Positions 22,711-33,165 of a stretch of DNA of 64,000 nucleotides are shown piece after piece (position 1 is the first letter of the stretch; every line of letters begins with the position of its first letter). Under the pieces are notes generated by a model, which saw only the letters and a list, made by a program, of their open reading frames with translations, was not told the DNA's origin and made no database searches. The position numbers and the translations under genes are program-made. The DNA comes from Candidatus Thioglobus sp. NP1 (GTDB lineage: Bacteria > Pseudomonadota > Gammaproteobacteria > PS1 > Pseudothioglobaceae), in assembly GCF_003326015.1 (NCBI RefSeq), contig NZ_CP023860.1, forward strand, positions 1,612,001 through 1,676,000. Direction: 5' to 3'.

Positions 22711-24144
22711 CTAGCTCTTAATTTGATCCAAAACATATTGAGTTAGAAGTGGCACAGGCCTACCTGTAGCACCTTTTTTAGCACCTCCAAGCCATGCAGT
22801 TCCAGCAATATCGATATGAGCCCAAGAATAATTCTTAGTATAACGTGCTAAAAAACATGCCGCAGTTACAGTACCTGCCTCTCTTCCACCAATATTTGCC
22901 ATATCTGCAAAATTTGACTTCAGTAACTCATCATACTCATCATCAAGAGGAAGCTGCCAAACTGTATCCATTGCTGACATACCTGAATTTTTGAGACTAT
23001 CAGCTAGATTTTGGTCATTTGACATGACACCAGAGTGATGCTTACCTAGTGCAACAATAACTGCACCAGTAAGTGTTGCAACATCAATAACAACCTTAGG
23101 ATTAAATTTTTCACAGTAAGTAAGGGCATCACAAAGAATCAATCGACCTTCAGCATCTGTATTTAGAATTTCTATAGTTTGACCCGACATGCTTTTCACT
23201 ACATCACCTGGTCTGGAAGCATTATGAGCTGGCATATTTTCAACTGTTGGAACTACCACAGTTAAATTAACTTTAAGGCCCATTTCTGCTACAGCACTCA
23301 TAGTTCCTAGTACCGAAGCAGCGCCACACATATCATACTTCATCTCATCCATTCCAGAGCCTGGCTTTAAAGAAATACCTCCACTATCAAAAGTTACCCC
23401 TTTTCCAACTAATACAATTGGATCTTCTTTTCCACCATTAGAGTAATTCAAACTAATAAGTTTTGCAGGTTGTGCTGATCCTAGAGAAACCGAAAGTAAT
23501 GAATTCATCCCCAAGGTTTTCATATCTGATTCCTCTAAAATCTCACACTTCAGGTTATATTTTGATGCTAATAATTGAGCTCTTTCAGCTATGTAAGTTG
23601 GCGTACATATGTTAGGTGGTAAATCACCTAACTCTCTTGCCAGCGCCATACCGTTAGCCGTAGCAACTCCTTTTTTAATATCATTTATGCCATTATCTTT
23701 AGAAAAAATATTTACAGCTTCTAGGAAAGTTGTATTTTTTTCTTTTTTTATACCAACCTTATCGATTTTATAGCTTGCATTTTTTAATTCACGAGCTATT
23801 GTCGATTGAATCCATGAATCATCATAGCCATCAACATTAATATCAGGAATTACAACATTTTTGACCTTAGCACTCTCCATTACTGAACTCAGTAATTTAA
23901 GCGCTTTTAAAAATCCTTTATTTGAGAGTGGAGCTTCCCCCAAACCCATTACTAAGACTCGCTTTGTCTTATAGCCATCAACCTGGCTAAGCATTAGAGT
24001 GTCACCCTCACTAGCTTCAAACCGATTAAGCTCAATCAAGCTTTGAAGAATTCTATTTTCATTAATTGTATCTTTAAAAGCAAAAGCAACTGCACAGTCT
24101 CCACTGTAATGATCTGCTGTCTGATGAGTAACAAAAAAATCCAT
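22711..24144 (-). CDS. pepA: Cytosol (leucyl) aminopeptidase
   Basis: 477 aa from the ATG at 24144. A longer frame starting with TTG at 24183 exists, but a TATAAT at 24165-24160 lies inside that extension, and MDFFVTHQT aligns with the usual PepA N-terminus, so the shorter start is preferred. M17-family dimetal peptidase: LVGKGVTFDSGGISLKPGSGMDEMKYDM and the signature NTDAEGRLILCDALTY supply the metal ligands and catalytic Lys/Arg. C-terminal ESNFADMANI-like (KSNFADMANIGGREAGT) and GTAWLGG segments are conserved. Cytoplasmic peptide turnover; some PepA proteins also bind DNA. Confidence 0.95.
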   Translation of the reverse strand: MDFFVTHQTADHYSGDCAVAFAFKDTINENRILQSLIELNRFEASEGDTLMLSQVDGYKTKRVLVMGLGEAPLSNKGFLKALKLLSSVMESAKVKNVVIPDINVDGYDDSWIQSTIARELKNASYKIDKVGIKKEKNTTFLEAVNIFSKDNGINDIKKGVATANGMALARELGDLPPNICTPTYIAERAQLLASKYNLKCEILEESDMKTLGMNSLLSVSLGSAQPAKLISLNYSNGGKEDPIVLVGKGVTFDSGGISLKPGSGMDEMKYDMCGAASVLGTMSAVAEMGLKVNLTVVVPTVENMPAHNASRPGDVVKSMSGQTIEILNTDAEGRLILCDALTYCEKFNPKVVIDVATLTGAVIVALGKHHSGVMSNDQNLADSLKNSGMSAMDTVWQLPLDDEYDELLKSNFADMANIGGREAGTVTAACFLARYTKNYSWAHIDIAGTAWLGGAKKGATGRPVPLLTQYVLDQIKS

Positions 24145-24159
24145 GACATTTCTCACAAA

Positions 24160-24165
24160 ATTATA
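24160..24165 (-). promoter_or_regulatory. -10 element candidate for pepA
   Basis: A minus-strand TATAAT at 24165-24160 would place the transcript start near 24153, only about ten bases before the pepA ATG at 24144. No convincing -35 is present. It helps decide the start codon because the alternative TTG start lies upstream of it. Confidence 0.35.
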
Positions 24166-24224
24166 ATCTCGGTATTCTACCAAATAACTGTAAAATTTAC
24201 TTCTTTAATGATCAATTTTTCACT

Positions 24225-24944
24225 ATGAATAGATTACTTTTATTAATATTATTAATTTTTGCTAATTCCACTTTTGCTAATGTTGATATTGTTATTGATA
24301 AATTAAAGCCATTCTTCCCTAACTTAAGTTCTGAAAGTATCAGCTTATCAGAGTTAAATGGCTTCTACCAGATTGTAATTACTGACCCTCAAATTGATAT
24401 TTTGTACGTTTCATTCGATGGTAGGTATGTAATTCAGGGAGCAGTAACTGATTTAGAGTTAATGGCTAATATTTCAACAACACCTATTAATTCGGAGCGT
24501 AAAAAAATATTAGATAGTATTAGTGAGGACGAGAAAATTATATTTAAAGCTGAAAATGAAAAATATATTGTCCATGTTTTTACCGATGTTGATTGCCCCT
24601 ATTGCGCAAAACTTCATGCAAATATGCAGGGAATGAATTCTTTGGGTATTACAGTTAAATACTTAGCCTCCCCACTAGAAGAACTTCATCCTAATGCTCA
24701 AAGTGCTATGGAAAAAATATGGTGTGCAGAAGATAAAGCTATTGCAATTCATAATTATAAAACTGAGCGATATTTGCCAGATAGTCCAAATTGTATTAAT
24801 CCAGTTGAAAAGCAACTTGCAATCTCAAAACAATTAGGCGTCAATGGAACCCCCTCCATATTTTTTGAAAATGGCTTAAATGTTCCAGGCTATCTTGAGC
24901 CTAATGAACTTTTAAATAGCTATTTAAAAACCATTGCTCAATAA
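24225..24944 (+). CDS. dsbC: Thiol:disulfide interchange protein DsbC
   Basis: 239 aa. The N-terminal signal peptide (about 1-18, MNRLLLLILLIFANSTFA) is followed by a dimerisation domain and a thioredoxin-like domain with the redox motif C124-P-Y-C127 (DVDCPYCAKLH). The cis-proline loop is GTPSIFFENG. Periplasmic disulfide isomerase, probably kept reduced by DsbD. The stop overlaps the TTG start of rsmB by 11 nt, so expression of the two is coupled. Divergent from pepA. Confidence 0.92.
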   Translation: MNRLLLLILLIFANSTFANVDIVIDKLKPFFPNLSSESISLSELNGFYQIVITDPQIDILYVSFDGRYVIQGAVTDLELMANISTTPINSERKKILDSISEDEKIIFKAENEKYIVHVFTDVDCPYCAKLHANMQGMNSLGITVKYLASPLEELHPNAQSAMEKIWCAEDKAIAIHNYKTERYLPDSPNCINPVEKQLAISKQLGVNGTPSIFFENGLNVPGYLEPNELLNSYLKTIAQ

Positions 24945-26211
24945 ACAAAGTGCTAGGGTTCTTGCACATAAAGCTATTTGTTTAATAGCTTTAGAGAAGA
25001 AATCCTTATCAGAATCTCTTTTTTCAAATGCAGAAGCTGACTTAGCATTTGCAAAATCTTTAGTGTTTGGATCAATTCGTTTTTATCATCACCTTAATGA
25101 TATTATTACACCTCGAATTAAAAAACCACTAGATAAGGAAAACCTTGATCTGCATTGTTTATTAGTTTTAGGAGCTTATCAGATCATCTATACAGATATT
25201 TCTAGACATGCAGCTATAAATGAAACTGTTGAGGTTGCAAAGATAATTGGTAAGCCATGGGCCAAAGGATTTATTAATGCAATACTTAGAGGTATAGATC
25301 GTGATCAAAAAGTAATACTTGAGTCAACTCATTATTCTCACCCAAGTTGGTTTTTAAAAAAATTAAAAAAAGATTATCCAGATAATTACCAAAATATTTT
25401 AATAGAAAATAATAAAAAAGCTCCTATGTCGATAAGGATTCATCCATCAATTGACAGAAAAAAATTTCAAAAGAAACTTGAAGAAAAAAATATTTTAAGT
25501 ACGATTTCTGATATTGCACCTCAAGCACTCATCCTTTCTGAAGCAGTCAATGTCTATAAATTGCCAGACTTTGAGAAGGGCTCATGTTATGTTCAAGATA
25601 TCTCCGCACAATTATCAGCCCAACTAATCTCTCCACAAAAGGGAGATTATATCCTTGATGCTTGTTGCGCTCCTGGGGGGAAGACAACTCACATTGCCGA
25701 GCTTTGTTCAGAGGCAAATGTTATCGCATTAGATAATGATGAAGATCGAATAACAAAGGTTCATGAAAATATTAATCGACTTAATGTAGAAAACGTAAAA
25801 GTTATTCTAGGAGATGCCTCTAAAACTGACTGGTGGGACAAAAAACTTTTTGATAAGATTCTAATTGATGCTCCCTGCTCAAGCACTGGGGTTATTCGAA
25901 GACATCCAGATATAAAGTTACTAAGAAAAGGCAAGGATATTAATCAGATTACTAAAATTCAAGCCAGAATTCTAGATAATCTTTGGGCTCTATTGAAGCC
26001 TGGTGGGATTATGGTATATGCAACTTGTTCAATCTTAAAAGATGAAAATGAAAACCAAATTATTAACTTCCTTAAAAGATTTAATAATGCGAAAAATCAA
26101 GAGATTCAAATTTCATGGGGTGAGGGCACTATTGGAAAGCAGCAACTACCAAAGCATAATTATGATGGCTTCTATTATGCAAAAATTTCAAAAAAACTAA
26201 ATAGAAAATAA
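24934..26211 (+). CDS. rsmB: 16S rRNA m5C967 methyltransferase
   Basis: 425 aa. An N-terminal NusB-like RNA-binding domain (about 5-130) is followed by a SAM-dependent methyltransferase. The SAM loop is LDACCAPGGKTTH (241-253), motif IV IDAPCSSTGVIRRHPD has C315, and motif VI YATCSILKDENE has the catalytic C365. The start is a TTG at 24934 inside the end of dsbC. An in-frame TAA at 24925-24927 rules out any earlier start, so the non-ATG start is well supported. Convergent with lon, with one base between the stops. Confidence 0.93.
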   Translation: MLNKQSARVLAHKAICLIALEKKSLSESLFSNAEADLAFAKSLVFGSIRFYHHLNDIITPRIKKPLDKENLDLHCLLVLGAYQIIYTDISRHAAINETVEVAKIIGKPWAKGFINAILRGIDRDQKVILESTHYSHPSWFLKKLKKDYPDNYQNILIENNKKAPMSIRIHPSIDRKKFQKKLEEKNILSTISDIAPQALILSEAVNVYKLPDFEKGSCYVQDISAQLSAQLISPQKGDYILDACCAPGGKTTHIAELCSEANVIALDNDEDRITKVHENINRLNVENVKVILGDASKTDWWDKKLFDKILIDAPCSSTGVIRRHPDIKLLRKGKDINQITKIQARILDNLWALLKPGGIMVYATCSILKDENENQIINFLKRFNNAKNQEIQISWGEGTIGKQQLPKHNYDGFYYAKISKKLNRK

Positions 26212-26212
26212 T

Positions 26213-28552
26213 TTACTCTTTCTCAAGAGCAATATCTAAAACCTGATCAATCCACTTAACCTTTATAATTTCGAGTTTACTTTTAATTTTTTCAGGTACT
26301 TCTGAAAGCTCTCTTTCATTATCTTCAGGAATAATAACTGTTTTTATCCCTCCTCGCATAGCAGCTAGTAGTTTTTCTTTGAGACCTCCAATAGGCGTGA
26401 TTTCACCTCTAAGAGTTATCTCGCCAGTCATCGCAACAGCAGCTTTAACTTTACGGCCTGTTAAAACTGAAACTAGAGCGGTACACATTGCTGCTCCTGC
26501 GCTAGGGCCATCCTTTGGAGTTGAGCCATCAGGAACATGGATATGAATATCAAGCTTTTCATGGAAATCATTTGATAATCCCAAAGATTCTGCACGAAGC
26601 CGAGTTACTGACATTGCGGCTTGGATAGACTCTTTCATAACATCACCAAGTTGGCCCGTATAATTAAGCTTACCTTTACCCTTATATGAAGAGGCTTCAA
26701 TTGTAAGAAGATCACCACCAACTGAAGTCCATGCCAATCCAGTAACTTCACCAATTTGATTATGTTCTTCAGCAAGACCAAAGCGAAATTTCTTCATTCC
26801 CAAAAATTTTGGTAGGCTCTTTGAATTAATAATTGCCCTTGCTTTACGCTTCTTAAGTGTTACATCTTTTACAACTTTTCTACATATACTTCCTATTTCA
26901 CGATCAAGGCTTCGAACGCCTGCCTCACGTGTGTAGTAGCGAATAATATCCATTATTGCAGAGTCCTTGAAAACAATCTCAGAATCCTTAACACCATTAT
27001 TTTTCATTTGTTTTGAAATTAAGTGCCGTTTTGCAATTTCAAGCTTCTCATCCTCGGTGTATCCAGAGATTTGAATGATTTCCATTCTATCAATTAATGC
27101 CTCAGGAAGGTTTAATGAGTTTGCAGTTGCAACAAACATAACTTGTGAAAGATCATAATCAACTTCTAAATAGTGATCATTAAATGTATGATTTTGCTCT
27201 GGATCCAGAACTTCCAACATAGCAGAACCTGGGTCTCCCCTAAAGTCTGAAGCCATCTTATCAATCTCATCAAGAAGAAATAATGGATTTTTAACATTTA
27301 CTTTTTGCATTTTTTGAACGATTGATCCTGGCATAGCCCCTATATATGTTCTCCTATGTCCCCTAATTTCTGCCTCATCTCTTACACCACCAAGAGCCAT
27401 ACGAACATATTTACGATTGACTGATTTTGCAATTGATTCACCAAGAGAGGTTTTACCTACTCCAGGTGGTCCAACTAAACATAGAATATTTGCCTTATTA
27501 TGAGTAACTCGACTTTGCACTGCCAAGTGCTCCATAATTCTTTCCTTAACCTTATCCAACCCATAGTGATCTTCATCAAGTATTTTTTTTGCTTTGAGTA
27601 AATCTTGATTTGTTTTTGTTTTTTTACTCCAAGGTACAGAACATAAATTTTCAATATAAGTTCTTATAATAGATGCATCTGATGATTGGGAGGACATTCT
27701 CTGTAGTTTATTCAACTCACTTTGTGCTTTTTTCTTAGCCTCTTTAGGCATTTTTGCCTTATTGATACTTGACTGTAAATCTTCAATCTCATTCTCATCA
27801 TCAAGAGTACCTAACTCTTTTTGAATAGACTTCATTTGCTCATTCAAATAGTAGTCGCGCTGATTTGATTCCATTTGCTTACGAACACGATTCTGTATTT
27901 TTTGTTCTGCACCTAGCACGTCAAGCTCACCTTCAAGTATTGAAAGTATTTTTTCTAATCTATCCCTTGCTTGTTCGCTCTCAAGTAATAACTGCTTCTC
28001 TTCTACCTTAAGACTAAGATTTGCAATAATGACATCACTAAAACGTTCAACATCTGTTATTTCTTTAAGGACTTTGTAAACTTCTTCAGGAATTTTTTTA
28101 CTTAGCTTTATATATTTCTCAAAATTTTCCAAGGCTAAGCGCATCATGGCTTTGATTTCGGTGTCATCATCAAAATTTAGAGTGCACTCACTTAAAATTA
28201 CTTCGGTATGCTCACCTAGGTCAACAAATTCTTCAATCTTTGATCTTTTAACACCTTCAACTAAAACCTTAATAGTTCCATCTGGAAGTTTAAGTAATTG
28301 AAGAATGGTTGCTAGAGTACCAACTTTGTGAAGCTCATCATTATTTGGTTCTTCAATAGCCTCATCTTTCTGAGTAACTAAAAAAACATTTTTATCTGCT
28401 TCCATAGCCTGAGTGATAGCATTTACAGAAGATTTCCTTCCAATGAAAAGGGGCATTACAGTATGCGGAAATACTACTACATCTCGAAGAGGTAGAAGGG
28501 GTACCGATTGTTTTTCTATACCATTTGACTCTGTTGTGATTTCTGTTCCCAT
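26213..28552 (-). CDS. lon: ATP-dependent protease La (Lon)
   Basis: 779 aa. It has an N-terminal LON substrate domain (VPLLPLRDVVVFPHTVMPLFIGR), a coiled-coil middle, an AAA+ module with Walker A GPPGVGKTS and Walker B FLLDEIDKM, and a C-terminal serine-lysine protease. The catalytic Ser lies in PKDGPSAGAAM and the Lys in GGLKEKLLAAMRGG. Degrades misfolded and regulatory proteins. Its ATG start lies 37 nt inside the 3' end of hflX; no later in-frame start would leave the LON domain intact. No sigma-32-type promoter was identified. Confidence 0.97.
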   Translation of the reverse strand: MGTEITTESNGIEKQSVPLLPLRDVVVFPHTVMPLFIGRKSSVNAITQAMEADKNVFLVTQKDEAIEEPNNDELHKVGTLATILQLLKLPDGTIKVLVEGVKRSKIEEFVDLGEHTEVILSECTLNFDDDTEIKAMMRLALENFEKYIKLSKKIPEEVYKVLKEITDVERFSDVIIANLSLKVEEKQLLLESEQARDRLEKILSILEGELDVLGAEQKIQNRVRKQMESNQRDYYLNEQMKSIQKELGTLDDENEIEDLQSSINKAKMPKEAKKKAQSELNKLQRMSSQSSDASIIRTYIENLCSVPWSKKTKTNQDLLKAKKILDEDHYGLDKVKERIMEHLAVQSRVTHNKANILCLVGPPGVGKTSLGESIAKSVNRKYVRMALGGVRDEAEIRGHRRTYIGAMPGSIVQKMQKVNVKNPLFLLDEIDKMASDFRGDPGSAMLEVLDPEQNHTFNDHYLEVDYDLSQVMFVATANSLNLPEALIDRMEIIQISGYTEDEKLEIAKRHLISKQMKNNGVKDSEIVFKDSAIMDIIRYYTREAGVRSLDREIGSICRKVVKDVTLKKRKARAIINSKSLPKFLGMKKFRFGLAEEHNQIGEVTGLAWTSVGGDLLTIEASSYKGKGKLNYTGQLGDVMKESIQAAMSVTRLRAESLGLSNDFHEKLDIHIHVPDGSTPKDGPSAGAAMCTALVSVLTGRKVKAAVAMTGEITLRGEITPIGGLKEKLLAAMRGGIKTVIIPEDNERELSEVPEKIKSKLEIIKVKWIDQVLDIALEKE

Positions 28553-29847
28553 AATAATGAAACACCTTGCTTATCTAGTAATCTTTCTAGATAGTGACTA
28601 GTTACATTAATTTCAAGTAGCCATTGGCCAAATTCATTCATTATTTCTTTTTGAATAAAACCAACTTTATGGATTTCACTTCTTATATATGCTGACTGCA
28701 CATCAAGCTTTATTCTAGCAAAAGTCATCATCCCGCTTAAACTTTGAGATAAAGCTTTATAAAGTAAATCAATCCCCTCTCCCGTATTAGCAGAAAGCCA
28801 TACCCTATAAATATTTCCCTGATCATCTATGTCTAATCTTGGAGAAAAACCACTAATCTCATCTATCTTATTCATCACAATAATACTTGGAATATCTTGC
28901 GCCTCAATTTGCTCAATAATTTCTTGTACTTGATCGATCTTGTCTCTATTGTTCATATCGGATGCATCAACAACATGAAGAAGGACATTAGCTTGCCGTG
29001 TTTCCTCTAAAGTAGATTTAAAAGCCTCTACAAGTTCATGAGGTAAATCCTGGATAAACCCAACAGTATCAGCAATGACAGCTTCTCCAGCTGCTGGAAG
29101 AATAACTCTTCGAATAGTTGAATCAAGAGTTGCAAATAATTTATCATCTGCATATACTTCTGATTTAGTCAGGCGATTAAAAAGGGTTGATTTTCCAGCA
29201 TTGGTATAACCAGCAAGTGATATCATTGGCAGTTCATTTTTAATTCGTGCTTTACGACCTAAATCGTGCTGCTTATGAACCTTATGCAGACGCTTGTTAA
29301 TATTTTTTATACGAATTGAAATTAAGCGCTTATCAGTTTCAAGCTGAGTTTCACCAGGGCCACGAAGCCCAATTCCACCCTTTTGTCTTTCTAGGTGTGT
29401 CCAACCTCTTACTAATCTTGTAGAAAGATGCCTTAATTGAGCCAATTCAACTTGCAATTTACCCTCAAATGAACTAGCTCTTAATGCAAAGATATCTAAT
29501 ATTAAGCCTGTTCGGTCAAGCACCTGACATTTTAAGACTTTTTCTAAGTTACGCTCTTGTGAAGGTGATAATGCAAGAGAAAATACAACTAAATCAATTT
29601 TCTTATCATCTACAATTAATGCTAATTCATCAACTTTTCCTGTGCCAATAAAAAATTGGGCTTTAGTGAAGCTTAATTTAACTTGGACTGTATCTATGAT
29701 ATCTAATCCAGAGGATTCTGCTAATTGCTTAAACTCATCTAAACTATTAGGTATTTGTTTACCTGTAGTAAGTTCAATGTAAACCAATATGGTTCTTTCA
29801 CCCTTACCAACGGCATCTTTTTGACGATCAAACAAGTCTGAAGACAT
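28516..29847 (-). CDS. hflX: Ribosome-associated GTPase HflX
   Basis: 443 aa. The N-terminal HflX domain (VYIELTTG, KVDELALIV) and the conserved linker GGIGLRGPGETQLETDKRLI precede a G domain with Walker A AGYTNAGKSTLFNRL, switch DTVGFIQDLP and NKID. HflX splits stalled ribosomes after heat or antibiotic stress. Its location between clpX and lon is unusual; in enterobacteria it lies with hfq. The long overlap with lon suggests coupled translation of these stress functions. Confidence 0.94.
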   Translation of the reverse strand: MSSDLFDRQKDAVGKGERTILVYIELTTGKQIPNSLDEFKQLAESSGLDIIDTVQVKLSFTKAQFFIGTGKVDELALIVDDKKIDLVVFSLALSPSQERNLEKVLKCQVLDRTGLILDIFALRASSFEGKLQVELAQLRHLSTRLVRGWTHLERQKGGIGLRGPGETQLETDKRLISIRIKNINKRLHKVHKQHDLGRKARIKNELPMISLAGYTNAGKSTLFNRLTKSEVYADDKLFATLDSTIRRVILPAAGEAVIADTVGFIQDLPHELVEAFKSTLEETRQANVLLHVVDASDMNNRDKIDQVQEIIEQIEAQDIPSIIVMNKIDEISGFSPRLDIDDQGNIYRVWLSANTGEGIDLLYKALSQSLSGMMTFARIKLDVQSAYIRSEIHKVGFIQKEIMNEFGQWLLEINVTSHYLERLLDKQGVSLLWEQKSQQSQMV

Positions 29848-29880
29848 TAATTAGACTTTAGCATATTAAAGTTAAAATAA

Positions 29881-31146
29881 TCAACTTGCTTTTCGAATAT
29901 TGTTTATCTTTTTATCTGATACGTGAAGAACGATAGGCTGTTTTTCAGTTTCTACAACTGCTTTATCAATAATAACCTCTTTAACACTTGATGAGGATGG
30001 AATTTCATACATTGTATCTAGCAAAAGGTCCTCTAGGATAGCCCTTAAACCTCTTGCACCTGTTTTCCTTTTAATAGCTAGTTTGGCAATTGAAATAAGT
30101 GCATTTTTTCTAATTGTTAGTTTTACTCCTTCAATTGCAAAGAATTGTTGGAACTGTTTGACGACAGAATTTTTTGGTTTAGTAAGAATTTCAACCAAAG
30201 CATCTTCATCCAATTCATCTAAAGAAGTATGGACTGCTAAACGACCAACTAGCTCAGGAATTAATCCAAACTTAATCAGATCATCCGGCTCAAGAAACTT
30301 ATAAAGTTCAGTCAATGTTTTTTCATCATTTTCATCTTTTACATTTGCAGAAAAACCAATTCCAGAAGCTTTTTCAACCCGCCTATCTATAACTTTTCCA
30401 AGGCCATCAAAAGCACCACCACATATAAATAAAATTTTAGAAGTATCAACATCAATTGTCTCTTGATTAGGATGTTTTCTTCCACCCTGAGGAGGAACTG
30501 AAGCAATTGTTCCTTCAATTAATTTGAGCATTGCTTGCTGCACGCCCTCTCCAGAAACATCTCTAGTTATTGAAGGTGAATCAGAACGACGAGAAATTTT
30601 ATCGATCTCATCAATAAAGATAATTCCTTGCTCTGCCCTTTCAGGATCAAAATCACATTTTGCTAAAAGACTTTTGATGACATTTTCTACATCATCACCA
30701 ACATATCCAGCTTCAGTAAGCGTCGTTGCATCAGCAACTGCAAATGGAACATCTAAAAATCTAGCTAAAGTTTGAGCAAGAAGAGTTTTTCCACTTCCAG
30801 TTGGTCCAATTAGTAAAATATTTGACTTATCTAACTCGACCTTATTAGAGACATAATTTGACTTTAATCGCTTGTAATGATTATAAACTGCAACAGAAAG
30901 AACTTTTTTTGCATGAGACTGTCCAATAACATACTCATTTAAAAAATTAAATAATTGCTTTGGTGTGTAATTCCAATCTTGATGCTGTTCTTTTTTATCT
31001 TTAGCTGATTGCTCCTGAATTAAGCTATAGCATGACTCTATGCATTCATCACAGATATAAACGCCAGGCCCGGCTATAAGGCGACCAACCTCATCTTTAT
31101 TTTTTGAGCAAAAAGAACAACTAAGATCTTCAGTATTTTGAGCCAT
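29881..31146 (-). CDS. clpX: ClpXP unfoldase ClpX
   Basis: 421 aa. The N-terminal zinc-binding domain has C10, C13, C32 and C35. The AAA+ core has Walker [16 protein letters not shown], Walker [11 protein letters not shown] and sensor residues. The IGF loop that docks ClpP is SGIGFSANV. It feeds substrates to ClpP and lies 14 nt downstream of clpP in the conserved tig-clpP-clpX order. Confidence 0.97.
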   Translation of the reverse strand: MAQNTEDLSCSFCSKNKDEVGRLIAGPGVYICDECIESCYSLIQEQSAKDKKEQHQDWNYTPKQLFNFLNEYVIGQSHAKKVLSVAVYNHYKRLKSNYVSNKVELDKSNILLIGPTGSGKTLLAQTLARFLDVPFAVADATTLTEAGYVGDDVENVIKSLLAKCDFDPERAEQGIIFIDEIDKISRRSDSPSITRDVSGEGVQQAMLKLIEGTIASVPPQGGRKHPNQETIDVDTSKILFICGGAFDGLGKVIDRRVEKASGIGFSANVKDENDEKTLTELYKFLEPDDLIKFGLIPELVGRLAVHTSLDELDEDALVEILTKPKNSVVKQFQQFFAIEGVKLTIRKNALISIAKLAIKRKTGARGLRAILEDLLLDTMYEIPSSSSVKEVIIDKAVVETEKQPIVLHVSDKKINNIRKAS

Positions 31147-31160
31147 AGGTCAATTGAATA

Positions 31161-31757
31161 TTATCGTTTATTTATTACCTTATCAATGAGTCCATATTTA
31201 GCAGATTCACTCGCTGACATGAAATTATCTCTATCAGTATCCTTTTGAATATTTTTCAAGCTTTGTCCAGTATGATTCTTTAGGATTGTATTCAAGTTGT
31301 CTCTAACTTTTAGGATCTCTTGAGCATGAATATCGATATCACTTGCTTGGCCTGAAAAACCACCTAAAGGCTGGTGAATCATGCATCGAGCATGCGGAAG
31401 TGCAAAACGCTTACCCTTTGCTCCAGCAGTTAATAAAAGGGCACCCATACTTGCTGCTTGTCCGATACATAGTGTTGAAATATCTGGCTTAATAAATTGC
31501 ATTGTGTCATAAATTGCAAGGCCTGCTGTAACAGAACCACCAGGGGAATTAATATATAAATGAATATCTTTATCAGGATTCTCAGACTCTAAAAAAAGAA
31601 GCTGAGCAACTACTACATTTGCGGTGTAATCTTCTACTGGTCCTACCATAAAGATAACTCGCTCTTTAAGAAGTCTTGAATAGATATCATAAGCTCTCTC
31701 ACCTCTTCCAGAGCTCTCAATCACCATAGGAATTTGATTTAAGTTTTGAATTGTCAT
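31161..31757 (-). CDS. clpP: ClpP protease subunit
   Basis: 198 aa serine protease forming the ClpXP barrel. Catalytic S103 lies in [14 protein letters not shown] and H128 in [10 protein letters not shown]; the Asp of the triad is in the C-terminal part ([12 protein letters not shown]). [15 protein letters not shown] is the oxyanion region. Cytoplasmic. It is one base from the tig stop and reads into clpX. Confidence 0.97.
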   Translation of the reverse strand: MTIQNLNQIPMVIESSGRGERAYDIYSRLLKERVIFMVGPVEDYTANVVVAQLLFLESENPDKDIHLYINSPGGSVTAGLAIYDTMQFIKPDISTLCIGQAASMGALLLTAGAKGKRFALPHARCMIHQPLGGFSGQASDIDIHAQEILKVRDNLNTILKNHTGQSLKNIQKDTDRDNFMSASESAKYGLIDKVINKR

Positions 31758-31758
31758 A

Positions 31759-33063
31759 TTAATTTTGTGGATTCATAATTTCTAAAAATGTCTTTTCAGT
31801 GGATTTTACTTTTGCCTGACCTGCAACATGTATAGCTACAAGATCTTCCACAACCATAGACTCAATATTTGCCATTCTAGATGGATCAGTGTTATACCAA
31901 TCGATCATTTGCTGTGCACTTTCACCATACTGGAGGGACATTTCGTTAAGTTTAGCATCAACTTGCTCTTTTTCTGGCTTTATTTCGCTATCAGTTGCTA
32001 TTTTATTTATAAGCAATCCAAGCTTAACTCTTCTCGAGGCCTCCTCTTGAAACATCTCTGTAGGAAGCTTACTTTTAGAATTAGTTGGCATACCTTGTTG
32101 CTCCATTCTAGACTCCATATCTTGTTGGAGCTTTAATGCCTCTTCATTTACAGTTGCCTCAGGCACATCAAAATCATTTGCAGCTAACAATGCGGAAAAA
32201 GCAGTTTCTTTATTTTGCTGAACTAAACGAGAGCTTAATTCCATTTGCATCTGATTACTCATACGAGATTTCATTGAATTAAAATCTTTTTCACCATATT
32301 TTTTTGCAAACTCATCATCGCGTTTAACTTCAATTGGCTCTCCAACCTCATTTACCTTGACTTTAAATATCGCCTCTCTTCCAGCTAGGTTCTCAACATG
32401 ATAGTCCTCTGGAAAAGTTGCATTAATTTCTACTTTCTTATCTGAAGAGACATCGATGAGACCTTTTTCAAAGCCTTCAATCATTGTACCTCTTCCTAAA
32501 ATAATTTCAAAGCCCTCAGCAGCTCCTCCTTCAAATGATTCACCATCTAACAATCCTTCAAAATCAATAAGGAGACGATCTCCATCCTTAGATTTTCTCT
32601 TAACACTCTTGTATTCTGCAGATCTATCTTGTAAATCTTGCAAAGCACGCTCTTCATCTTGCTCAGTTACTTTTGCATTTACCTGGTCCATACTTAAGCT
32701 GGATAATGATCCAACTTTAATTTCAGGATAGACTTCAAATTCAATAGTATAAATAAAGCTATCTGCATTATCTGTATCTATATTTGTTAAAGATGGTTGG
32801 GCAGCTGGAGTAATATCAGCACCAGTTAGCGCCTCAACTAGGGTTTCACTAACTATCTCATTTATAGCATCTGACCTTGCACTTGCTCCAAAACGCTTTC
32901 TCAGAATTGAAGAAGGAACCTTACCTTTTCTAAAGCCATCGACTTTAGCTTGTTTGGAAAGATTTTCAATAATCTTATCTGTTTTTTGGTTAAAAGTGTC
33001 TATTGGTAATTCCACTTTAAGGGATCTTTTTAAGCCCTCAAGTGAGGTTAATATGGTCTTCAT
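31759..33063 (-). CDS. tig: Trigger factor
   Basis: 434 aa ribosome-associated chaperone with peptidyl-prolyl isomerase domain. The ribosome-binding signature GFRKGKVP is near residue 42, the FKBP-like domain spans about 150-245 ([20 protein letters not shown]) and a helical C-terminal cradle follows. It is the first gene of tig-clpP-clpX-hflX-lon. A perfect minus-strand TATAAT is found about 35 nt upstream. Confidence 0.96.
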   Translation of the reverse strand: MKTILTSLEGLKRSLKVELPIDTFNQKTDKIIENLSKQAKVDGFRKGKVPSSILRKRFGASARSDAINEIVSETLVEALTGADITPAAQPSLTNIDTDNADSFIYTIEFEVYPEIKVGSLSSLSMDQVNAKVTEQDEERALQDLQDRSAEYKSVKRKSKDGDRLLIDFEGLLDGESFEGGAAEGFEIILGRGTMIEGFEKGLIDVSSDKKVEINATFPEDYHVENLAGREAIFKVKVNEVGEPIEVKRDDEFAKKYGEKDFNSMKSRMSNQMQMELSSRLVQQNKETAFSALLAANDFDVPEATVNEEALKLQQDMESRMEQQGMPTNSKSKLPTEMFQEEASRRVKLGLLINKIATDSEIKPEKEQVDAKLNEMSLQYGESAQQMIDWYNTDPSRMANIESMVVEDLVAIHVAGQAKVKSTEKTFLEIMNPQN

Positions 33064-33096
33064 CTAGTAAATCCGTAACTTATTAAAAAAAAAGAA

Positions 33097-33102
33097 ATTA
33101 TA
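33097..33102 (-). promoter_or_regulatory. -10 element candidate for tig operon
   Basis: Minus-strand TATAAT at 33102-33097, with a TTTAAT at 33125-33120 as a possible weak -35 at 17-bp spacing. The transcript would start near 33090, about 27 nt before the tig ATG. It lies in the 102-nt gap after the sugar operon. Confidence 0.45.
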
Positions 33103-33122
33103 CAGGATTTTATATTGTAATT

Positions 33123-33140
33123 AAAAAGGCAGTTTGCTTT
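33123..33140 (-). terminator. weak terminator candidate at end of the sugar operon
   Basis: On the minus strand AAAGCA, AAC and TGCCTTT can form a short hairpin (with one bulged C) followed by a T-rich run. It lies 26 nt beyond the stop of the last gene of the catabolic operon and just before the tig promoter. The stem is short, so this is only a candidate. Confidence 0.25.
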
Positions 33141-33165
33141 GAATTGATGAAGAGAATTAGAATAT

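Noticed and set aside
24145-24183. TTG start of pepA
   Set aside because: A -10-like TATAAT lies inside the extension and the ATG at 24144 matches the family N-terminus.
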